Positions 6,386-10,996 of a DNA stretch of 10,996 bases are shown here, piece after piece. The notes beneath the pieces are model-generated. The model was not told the DNA's origin, ran no database searches, and saw nothing but the letters and a program-made list of their open reading frames with translations. The position numbers and the translations under genes are program-made. How positions within the stretch are numbered: position 1 is the stretch's first letter; every line of letters starts with the position of its first letter. The DNA comes from Treponema sp. (GTDB lineage Bacteria; Spirochaetota; Spirochaetia; Treponematales; Breznakiellaceae), in assembly GCA_031284105.1 (NCBI GenBank), contig JAITAN010000209.1, positions 1 to 10,996 of the forward strand. The letters are read 5' to 3'.

Positions 6386-7789
6386 ATGAAAGAAAAGCAA
6401 AAAGCCTTTTTGGTTCCCCATCCCCCGTTAATCGTTCCCGGTATAGGGAAGGGCGGTGAAATTCCCGGGACGCGGCGCGCGTATGTACAGGCCGCGGAAG
6501 AAATCAACCGCGAAAATCCCGAAACCATTATCATCGTTTCACCGCACAGCGCTTGTTACGCGGATTATTTCCATATTTCACCCGGAACATCCGCATCGGG
6601 CGATTTCGGTTTATTCCGCGCCCCGCATATCCGGTTCTCTGTGGAATATGATGAAGAACTAGCCGGTTGTATCGGCAAAACAGCCGAAAAAGCCGGCATA
6701 CCCGCGGGAAAGCTCGGCGAGCGGGACGCCGGATTGGATCACGGTACCATGGTGCCGCTTTATTTTCTCTCCCCGTCTCCGCACGCCCGCCGGATTATCC
6801 GCATCGGGCTTTCCGGGTTCCCGTTGATTGACCATTACCGGTTCGGCATGTGCATACGGGACGCCGCGGATACCGTAGGGCGGGCGGTTGTACTGGCGGC
6901 AAGCGGCGATATGTCCCACAAGCTGAGCGCGGACGGTCCTTATGGTTTTGCGAAAGAAGGTCCCGAACACGATGCCTTTGTCAAAGATTGCGTTGCAAAC
7001 GCCGATTTCAGACGCCTTCTGTCTATTGATCCCGCGCTCTGCGAGCGTGCGGCCGAGTGCGGTTTTCGCAGCCTTGCGGTTCTCGCGGGTTTTCTGGACG
7101 GCATGACGGTACGCGCCCGCGCGCTGCATTATGAATGCCCGTTCGGCGTAGGCTATCTCACGGCCGCGTTTTCAGGCCATGCGGACCGCGCATCAACCGG
7201 CGGCGCCCCATCCCTTTTGCCGCTTCTGCTTGCCGATAAAAAGGCCCGTCTTGCGCAAAAACGCGGCACGGACGATCCGTATGTACGGCTCGCGATTGAT
7301 GCGGTTGAATATTTCGTGAGAACCGGAAAAACCACGGCCCCGCCCGCGCGGCCCAAAGATGTGCCCGCCGGTATGCGTGAAAAGCGTGCGGGCGTGTTTG
7401 TATCCATTAAAAAAGACGGCGTTTTACGCGGCTGCATCGGTACGATAGCGCCCGTACACAAGAACATAGCGCTGGAAATCATCGAAAACGGCGTATCCGC
7501 GGCATCGCGGGATCCGCGGTTCCCGCGGATTACGGAAGAAGAGCTGGAATCGCTCAGCTACAGCGTTGACGTCCTCGCTCCGCCCGAACCAATCGGCGGC
7601 CCCGATGAGCTTGATGCCGTGAAATACGGCGTTATCGTGAGCTGCGGAAACAGGCGCGGCTTGCTTCTGCCCAATCTTGACGGCGTGGATACCGTGCAGG
7701 AACAGATCTCCATTGCCTTGCGAAAGGGCGGCATACAACCGCATGAGCCGTATACCCTTGAACGGTTTGAAGTTACGCGCCATACATAA
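6386..7789 (+). CDS. AmmeMemoRadiSam fusion protein: Memo/LigB-like domain plus AMMECR1 domain
   Basis: A 467-residue two-domain cytosolic protein. Residues 1-265 have the Memo/class III extradiol dioxygenase (LigB-like) fold. The expected metal-site or active-site positions are present: H12 (VPHPPL), H54 (SPHSACYADY), H119 (LDHGTMVPL), H178 (SGDMSHKLS) and E250 (HYECPFGVGY). After a linker (about 265-295), residues 296-467 form an AMMECR1 domain with the signature LRGCIGT at 347-353. In many genomes these are separate proteins B and A of the system. The ATG at 6386 follows AGGAG with an 11-base gap; an in-frame ATG at 6332 lies inside the promoter and is rejected. The radical SAM partner follows after one base, so the two are cotranscribed. 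The reaction of the system is not established, and ring cleavage should not be assumed from the LigB label. Confidence 0.9.
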   Translation: MKEKQKAFLVPHPPLIVPGIGKGGEIPGTRRAYVQAAEEINRENPETIIIVSPHSACYADYFHISPGTSASGDFGLFRAPHIRFSVEYDEELAGCIGKTAEKAGIPAGKLGERDAGLDHGTMVPLYFLSPSPHARRIIRIGLSGFPLIDHYRFGMCIRDAADTVGRAVVLAASGDMSHKLSADGPYGFAKEGPEHDAFVKDCVANADFRRLLSIDPALCERAAECGFRSLAVLAGFLDGMTVRARALHYECPFGVGYLTAAFSGHADRASTGGAPSLLPLLLADKKARLAQKRGTDDPYVRLAIDAVEYFVRTGKTTAPPARPKDVPAGMREKRAGVFVSIKKDGVLRGCIGTIAPVHKNIALEIIENGVSAASRDPRFPRITEEELESLSYSVDVLAPPEPIGGPDELDAVKYGVIVSCGNRRGLLLPNLDGVDTVQEQISIALRKGGIQPHEPYTLERFEVTRHT

Positions 7790-7790
7790 C

Positions 7791-8684
7791 ATGATGAAGA
7801 AAGAAGCGCTTTTTTACGAAAAAAACGGTGAAACGGTAATATGCCGTCTCTGTCCCCATGCGTGCAGACTGCGGGAAGGACAGACCGGTCTTTGCTCCGC
7901 GCGCCGCGCATCGGGCGGCGTCCTGTTTGCGGAAAACTACGGGCGCATCTCCTCGGCCGCGCTTGATCCGATAGAAAAAAAGCCGCTTAAGCGTTTCTTT
8001 CCCGGCTCAAACATCCTCTCCGTCGGCAGTTACGGCTGTAACATGAGGTGCGCTTTTTGTCAGAATTTTTCCATCTCTCAGATGAAGCCCCTCACCGGCT
8101 ATCCAACGGATAGCCGGCCCGATGCGTTGCCGCCTGAAAAGCTCCTTGAAGCCGCGTTGTCTATGCCCGGAAATCTGGGCGTCGCCTTTACCTATAACGA
8201 GCCGCTTATCGGTATAGAATACATTCTTGAGGCCGCGCCCCTGCTCCGAAAACACGGCTTAAAGGTCGTGCTGGTTACAAACGGCATGATTCTGGAGGAG
8301 CCGTTGGCAATGGCGCTTCCGCTGGTTGACGCCATGAACATAGACCTCAAGGCATTTTCGGAGAAATTCTACCGCAGACACGGCGGTTCGTTTGAGACCG
8401 TTAAGAGAACCATAGAAACAAGCGCGCAAAGCTGCCATGTTGAAGTAACAACGCTGATCGTGCCCGATGAAAATGACGGTGAGGAGGAAATGGCCGCGCT
8501 TGCCGGATGGCTCGCTTTGGTTTCGGCGCGTTCCTTGACGCGCTGTATTCCCCTGCACGTTACGCGGTTTTTCCCGCGCTTTAAGATGAGGGATAAAACG
8601 CCGACGCCGCTAAAAACGATTTTTTCGCTGGTAAACATAGCGAAGGGGCGGTTGGCGTACGTGTATGCGGGGAACGTGAATTGA
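7791..8684 (+). CDS. AmmeMemoRadiSam-system radical SAM enzyme, C-terminally short
   Basis: A 297-residue radical SAM protein of the PflA-like AmmeMemoRadiSam group. The [4Fe-4S] motif CNMRCAFC gives C83, C87 and C90. An N-terminal Cys cluster (C18, C21, C25, C35; CRLCPHACRLREGQTGLC) is typical of the group. FTYNEPLI in the first half, NIDLKAF near residue 185 and HVTRFFPRFKMRDKTPTP near residues 259-276 are family signatures. The protein stops right after YVYAGNVN. Relatives as I recall them carry a further 30-45 residues after this point with a CPxC-type pair; the downstream DNA shows no trace of one in any plus frame. ATG 7791 starts one base after the upstream stop and has no Shine-Dalgarno sequence, so translational coupling is likely. 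Confidence 0.88.
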   Translation: MMKKEALFYEKNGETVICRLCPHACRLREGQTGLCSARRASGGVLFAENYGRISSAALDPIEKKPLKRFFPGSNILSVGSYGCNMRCAFCQNFSISQMKPLTGYPTDSRPDALPPEKLLEAALSMPGNLGVAFTYNEPLIGIEYILEAAPLLRKHGLKVVLVTNGMILEEPLAMALPLVDAMNIDLKAFSEKFYRRHGGSFETVKRTIETSAQSCHVEVTTLIVPDENDGEEEMAALAGWLALVSARSLTRCIPLHVTRFFPRFKMRDKTPTPLKTIFSLVNIAKGRLAYVYAGNVN

Positions 8685-8718
8685 AAGATGAAAGAAGCGG
8701 CGGCCTACGTTGTTGTTG

Positions 8719-8745
8719 AAAAAACACAAAAAAACGCAAAAAAAA
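8719..8745 (+). promoter_or_regulatory. Three helically phased A-tracts upstream of a promoter
   Basis: Runs of six, seven and eight A occur at 8719-8724, 8728-8734 and 8738-8745, separated by three bases each. Their centres are 9.5 and 10.5 bp apart, which matches the helical repeat and is the classic arrangement for intrinsic DNA bending. They lie about 13 bp upstream of the -35 at 8758, a position where curvature or an UP element can raise promoter activity. Confidence 0.6.
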
Positions 8746-8757
8746 CGCACGGGGGGC

Positions 8758-8786
8758 TTGCATTTATTAAAACTAGGATATATACT
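8758..8786 (+). promoter_or_regulatory. Putative sigma-70 promoter of the duplicated-leader locus
   Basis: TTGCAT at 8758-8763 and TATACT at 8781-8786 are separated by exactly 17 bp. The predicted start, about 8793, coincides with the left edge of the first copy of the 135-bp repeat, so the transcript would begin with that element. Confidence 0.55.
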
Positions 8787-8792
8787 ATTTTA

Positions 8793-8926
8793 TATATATT
8801 GGAGCGATTCAGACGGCTCAAAAAACGCCGTATATTGAAACCGTAGTGTGCGGGTTGTACGCGCAGACCGTGCGGCCTGTATAAGGAGCGTTAAGTATGC
8901 TGTCGTTCAAGTTCAATAGGGATCCC
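8793..8926 (+). repeat. Direct repeat element, copy 1 (leader plus RBS plus start codon)
   Basis: A 134-bp element that recurs at 8929-9070, roughly 85-88% identical by hand alignment. It holds a hairpin (8808-8839), a second small stem around 8851-8870, a strong AAGGAG ribosome binding site (8883-8888) and an ATG (8897-8899). Only two bases separate the copies. Confidence 0.92.
8808..8839 (+). promoter_or_regulatory. Conserved leader hairpin, copy 1
   Basis: TTCA (8808-8811)/TGAA (8836-8839) and ACGGC (8813-8817)/GCCGT (8827-8831) form a two-part stem with a 9-base A-rich loop. The paired bases are unchanged in copy 2, while loop length and sequence differ. This pattern fits selection on RNA structure, or it may simply reflect recent duplication. 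Confidence 0.4.
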
Positions 8927-9058
8927 ATTATATATTGGAGCGGTTCAGACGGCACAAAAACGCCGTATATTGAAACCGCAGCGTACGGGTTGTACGCTGT
9001 ACACGCAGATCGTGTGACCCGTATAAGGAGCGTTAAGTATGCTGTCATTTATGCTTAA
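8897..9058 (+). CDS. Putative 53-residue ORF starting in repeat copy 1
   Basis: A consensus AAGGAG (8883-8888) sits 8 bases before ATG 8897, the best ribosome binding site in this intergenic region. The frame begins MLSFKFNRDP, runs through most of repeat copy 2 and ends at TAA 9056-9058. The first nine codons parallel the frame that starts in copy 2 (MLSFMLNRES), including two synonymous third-base changes (TCG/TCA and TTC/TTT). The remainder translates the leader part of copy 2 and is unlikely to be a conserved protein. I recognise no domain. It may be a short leader peptide, or a start site left behind by duplication. Confidence 0.4.
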   Translation: MLSFKFNRDPIIYWSGSDGTKTPYIETAAYGLYAVHADRVTRIRSVKYAVIYA

Positions 9059-9070
9059 TAGGGAATCCCC
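8929..9070 (+). repeat. Direct repeat element, copy 2
   Basis: Second copy of the 8793-8926 element, with a 7-base insertion near 8996-9002, one missing A in the hairpin loop and about 18 substitutions. The hairpin, the AAGGAG (9025-9030) and the ATG (9039-9041) are all kept. The small stem ACACG/CGTGT around 9001-9015 pairs better here than in copy 1: a G-U becomes A-U and a mismatch becomes A-U. Confidence 0.92.
8944..8974 (+). promoter_or_regulatory. Conserved leader hairpin, copy 2
   Basis: TTCA (8944-8947)/TGAA (8971-8974) and ACGGC (8949-8953)/GCCGT (8962-8966) form the same two-part stem as in copy 1, with an 8-base loop. The outer stem can extend by GG/CC past a bulged A. Confidence 0.4.
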
Positions 9071-9098
9071 CCCCCCCCCCCCCGAGCTGTTTTTATAA
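9039..9098 (+). CDS. ORF start with in-frame poly-C tract, possibly phase-variable
   Basis: AAGGAG (9025-9030) precedes ATG 9039 by 8 bases. Ten codons (MLSFMLNRES) lead into a run of 17 C, then GAG CTG TTT TTA and TAA at 9096-9098, so as sequenced the product is 19 residues. One C fewer would shift into a frame open to TAA 9397-9399 (about 119 residues in all). One C more would give a frame ending at TAG 9248-9250 (about 70 residues). No downstream frame resembles a known family to me, so it is uncertain which, if any, is the functional product. The 119-residue version would end inside the operator of the next operon. Confidence 0.4.
   Translation: MLSFMLNRESPPPPPELFL
9067..9083 (+). repeat. 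Homopolymer tract of 17 C
   Basis: Seventeen consecutive C residues, by far the longest homopolymer in the window. Tracts of this length are highly prone to slipped-strand length change during replication. In Treponema pallidum poly-G/C tracts are known to vary in length and to modulate gene expression. The assembled length here may represent only the majority variant. Confidence 0.97.
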
Positions 9099-9210
9099 GA
9101 GCGGTTGGGCCGGGCGGATATGGTGTAACCGCCCTCTCTCCGCGTCATGCGCCGTACCTCGCGCGTGTTTCCCCGCGTTATATATATATGTTCTTCTCCG
9201 CATTATCAAT

Positions 9211-9378
9211 CGCTTTACCGTATTGCGTCTATTCCATATGCTCATTATAGCGCGCCATCACCGGTTCATAGCGCAGTCTCACGAACTTATAGAACATTTT
9301 CACGGCTTGGGACTACAGTCTCAGGGGCTTATAGAACACTGTATAGGCTTGCAACGGTTTAGAAATAGTTACAACGTA
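9211..9378. repeat. Degenerate 21-bp-period repeat upstream of the sugar transporter
   Basis: Units at 9253, 9274, 9295, 9316 and 9337 align as 21-mers with the loose pattern CA-(G/T)T-TCACGG-CTTATAGAA. Alternate units 9274 and 9316 agree in most positions (CAGTCTCA, then CTTATAGAA), giving a 42-bp step as well. Weaker units at 9211, 9232 and 9358 keep the phase. This is a third sequence family with the same 21-bp period in this window. No ribosome binding site or start codon supports translation of the open frames through it. Confidence 0.65.
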
Positions 9379-9382
9379 TGTT

Positions 9383-9412
9383 GTTTACTATATTCGTAAA
9401 CGTATGTTTACG
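9383..9412 (+). promoter_or_regulatory. Operator and -10 region of the sugar ABC operon
   Basis: Three half-sites occur: GTTTAC (9383-9388), GTAAAC (9396-9401) and GTTTAC (9406-9411). The right pair extends to CGTAAAC-GTAT-GTTTACG (9395-9412), a perfect 7-bp inverted repeat. TATATT (9389-9394) between the left pair looks like the -10 box. The -35 is poor. TGTAAAC/GTTTACA-type palindromes are bound by LacI- and ROK-family sugar repressors, so repression relieved by a sugar is the likely mode. Confidence 0.6.
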
Positions 9413-9439
9413 CAAACTTTTTCCAAATGGAGGAAAAAA

Positions 9440-10543
9440 ATGAAGTATATGCAAAAGGTTTTCATGACGGTTTTCGTCATGCTTGTTGCAGTGGGAACGG
9501 TCTTCGCAAACGGCGGCGGCGAGAGTCAAAGCGGACGCGGAAAAGGCCTAATCGGCGTGGTGATGCCCACGCGGTCGGAAGAACGGTGGATCAAAGACGG
9601 CAACGCGGTCAAGGAGGGGCTGGAAAAATTGGGGTATACCGTAGACTTACAGTATTCCGATGACGACATCCCCACCCAATCCCGCCAAATTGACGACATG
9701 ATTACCAAGGGCGTTAAAGTTCTGGTTATCGCGTCCATCGACGGCTCGGCGCTCTCCAACCAGCTCGCCAACGCCGCCGCGGCGAAGATTCCGGTTATTT
9801 CCTATGACCGGCTGCTCATGCAGTCCCGCAATGTGGATTACTACGTGTCTTTCGACAACTACAAGGTTGGCGGGCAGATGGGCGACATTCTGATTACCGG
9901 CCTCAAGCTGGCTCAAGCGACCGCCGCGAAGCCGGTGATTGTCGAGTTGTTTGCCGGTTCGCCGGACGACAACAACTCCGTCGGTTTCTACCAAGGCGCG
10001 ATGGACAAGCTGCAACCCTACTTCGACAAGGGAGTGCTTCAAGTCCCCTCCGGCCAGATCAACCGGGCGGTAATCGGCACTCTGCGCTGGGACGCCGCGG
10101 AAGCGCAAAAGCGGATGGAGAACCTGCTTTCCGCGTACTATTCGGGCGATGTGGTGCTGAACGGCATTCTCTCTCCTTATGACCCGATAAGTCTTGCGTG
10201 CCTTGAGGCGTGCAAAGCGGTCGGTTACGGCAGTACCTCCGGCAAACCCCTTCCCATCGTGGGCGGTCAGGATTGCATCGTCGCGTCCGTTAAGTCCATT
10301 CTGGCAGGCGAGCAGTACGCCACCGTGCTGAAAGACACCCGCGCCCTGGGCGCGGCTACGGTTACGCTGGTGGATACCCTCATGCAGGGCAAGACACCCA
10401 CCGGCCTTGACACCACGAGTTACAACAACGGCGCAAAGATAGTGCCGTCTCTGCTGCTTGACTCGGTCATCGTTACCAAAGACAACGTACAATCGGCGGT
10501 GATTGATACCGGTTATCATACCAAAGCGGAACTCGGGCTGTAG
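9440..10543 (+). CDS. chvE: ChvE-type multiple-monosaccharide-binding protein of an ABC importer
   Basis: A 367-residue periplasmic sugar-binding protein of the ChvE/GguAB type. GGAGG (9429-9433) lies 6 bases before ATG 9440; the ATG at 9404 lies in the operator and is rejected. Residues 1-23 form a signal peptide with probable cleavage after TVFA. There is no lipobox Cys, so the mature protein is soluble, starting NGGGES. Matches to ChvE are strong along the chain: RW and DG near 49-54, QYSDDDIP (71-78), VLVIASIDG (94-102), YDRL (122-125), FDNYKVG (138-144), GSPDDNN (173-179), LRWD (215-218), SPYD (245-248), GQD (276-278) and KDTR (298-301). In ChvE several of these residues contact sugars such as arabinose, glucose and galactose. 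The exact ligand here is unknown. It is the first gene of the operon. Confidence 0.93.
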   Translation: MKYMQKVFMTVFVMLVAVGTVFANGGGESQSGRGKGLIGVVMPTRSEERWIKDGNAVKEGLEKLGYTVDLQYSDDDIPTQSRQIDDMITKGVKVLVIASIDGSALSNQLANAAAAKIPVISYDRLLMQSRNVDYYVSFDNYKVGGQMGDILITGLKLAQATAAKPVIVELFAGSPDDNNSVGFYQGAMDKLQPYFDKGVLQVPSGQINRAVIGTLRWDAAEAQKRMENLLSAYYSGDVVLNGILSPYDPISLACLEACKAVGYGSTSGKPLPIVGGQDCIVASVKSILAGEQYATVLKDTRALGAATVTLVDTLMQGKTPTGLDTTSYNNGAKIVPSLLLDSVIVTKDNVQSAVIDTGYHTKAELGL

Positions 10544-10598
10544 GAACCGCGGAGGAAGCGTTAATCGCGGGTAGCCAACCGGCGCGTACGGTTTAGCC

Positions 10599-10629
10599 GC
10601 CGGTTTCAAGGCTCAGCCTTGAAACCGGC
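10599..10629 (+). other. Perfect 14-bp intercistronic hairpin
   Basis: GCCGGTTTCAAGGC (10599-10612) and its exact reverse complement (10616-10629) flank a TCA loop. No T-run follows. It lies 56 bases after the chvE stop and probably protects the 3' end of chvE mRNA or dampens read-through, so that binding protein exceeds ATPase, as is common in ABC import operons. Confidence 0.75.
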
Positions 10630-10632
10630 TTT

Positions 10633-10666
10633 GGGAAAGGCGGGCTTCCTCCGGCCTGCTTTTCCC
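10633..10666 (+). other. Second intercistronic hairpin with G-U pairs
   Basis: A 13-bp stem pairs 10633-10645 with 10654-10666 (GGGAAAGGCGGGC with GCCTGCTTTTCCC) around an 8-base loop. Two of the pairs are G-U on the plus strand, which would be A-C mismatches on the other. It is therefore probably an RNA structure of the chvE-gguA transcript and not a DNA palindrome. Only CTTTATAT follows, so termination would be partial at best. Confidence 0.6.
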
Positions 10667-10724
10667 TTTATATCCTGCGGTTAGTATTCTCCATACCGTC
10701 CGATTATTAATGAAGGGGCGTTTT

Positions 10725-10996
10725 ATGTCGAGTCAAGCCGCGTTGCTTGAAATGAAAAACATTACCAAGACTTTTCCCGGAGTAACGGCGTTGGAAAACG
10801 TCAATCTTTTGGTAAGGCGGCGCGAGATACACGCGCTGGTGGGGGAAAACGGCGCGGGAAAATCCACGCTGGTGAAGATTCTGTCCGGCGTATACCCGCA
10901 CGGCAGCTATGAAGGCGGGATTGTGTTTGAGGGCAAACCGTGCGTGTTTTCCGATATAAAGCAGAGCGAGAAGGCCGGCATCGTGATTATCCATCA
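10725..10996 (+). CDS. gguA: Sugar ABC transporter ATP-binding protein (GguA type), 5' part only
   Basis: The first 90 residues of a sugar ABC ATPase, cut by the window edge. The Walker A motif GENGAGKST spans residues 40-48. ITKTFPGVTALENVNL upstream is the usual A-loop region with the stacking aromatic F17. The visible part ends at IIH followed by an incomplete Gln codon, entering the Q-loop. Carbohydrate-type (CUT2) ATPases of this family are about 500 residues with two ATPase domains. ATG 10725 is chosen because AAGGGG (10713-10718) lies 6 bases before it; an in-frame ATG at 10710 would sit upstream of that site. It energises uptake of the sugar captured by the ChvE-like protein; a permease gene is expected next. 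Confidence 0.92.
   Translation, partial: MSSQAALLEMKNITKTFPGVTALENVNLLVRRREIHALVGENGAGKSTLVKILSGVYPHGSYEGGIVFEGKPCVFSDIKQSEKAGIVIIH

Noticed and set aside
8818..9048. Minus-strand frame over the duplicated leader
   Set aside because: The duplication explains its internal repeat. The strong ribosome binding sites and the promoter are on the plus strand.
9147..9362. 71-residue plus-strand frame (SLYRIAS/TLYRLAT heptads)
   Set aside because: No ribosome binding site; the heptads reflect the degenerate 21-bp repeat.
9647..10609. 320-residue minus-strand frame
   Set aside because: It is antisense to chvE, whose protein is clearly recognisable.

Overview
The window looks like part of a spirochaete chromosome, most likely a Treponema-type organism of intermediate GC content. 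This is an inference from the gene set: a type II pantothenate kinase, a SEC59-like polyprenol/diacylglycerol kinase, an AmmeMemoRadiSam pair, a ChvE-type sugar-binding protein and a very long ankyrin lipoprotein. Compact divergent promoters and long repeat-filled intergenic stretches fit the same picture. No rRNA, tRNA, transposase or CRISPR array was found.

Left part (1-4962). A small FMN-binding PPOX/Nim-like protein on the minus strand is divergent from coaW on the plus strand, with only 46 bp between the start codons. The coaW transcript may be leaderless. A SEC59-family membrane kinase follows coaW. A 22-codon minicistron lies between them and overlaps both neighbours through ATGA junctions. 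Converging on this pair is a 929-residue putative lipoprotein built almost entirely of about 25 ankyrin repeats.

Middle (4963-6385). About 1.4 kb lacks any convincing gene. It holds an AT-rich array of sixteen 21-bp repeats, two adjacent GC-rich hairpins, and an unrelated array of about six 21-bp repeats containing GTACT/AGTAC dyads. A near-consensus promoter then drives the next two genes.

AmmeMemoRadiSam operon (6386-8684). A Memo/LigB-like plus AMMECR1 fusion protein is followed after one base by the radical SAM partner. The radical SAM protein lacks the C-terminal Cys-rich tail that I recall for the family.

Right intergenic region (8685-9439). This is the most unusual part. In order it holds three helically phased A-tracts, a good promoter, two copies of a roughly 135-bp element, a run of 17 C, a third 21-bp-period repeat and a triple half-site operator. 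Each copy of the 135-bp element has a conserved hairpin and ends in a strong ribosome binding site and an ATG. The C run lies ten codons into the second reading frame, so its length decides which of three frames is read. This has the layout of a phase-variable (contingency) locus.

Right end (9440-10996). chvE-type sugar-binding protein, two strong intercistronic hairpins, then the first 90 codons of the transporter ATPase, cut by the window edge. Together they form the start of a multiple-monosaccharide ABC import operon, probably under a LacI/ROK-type repressor.
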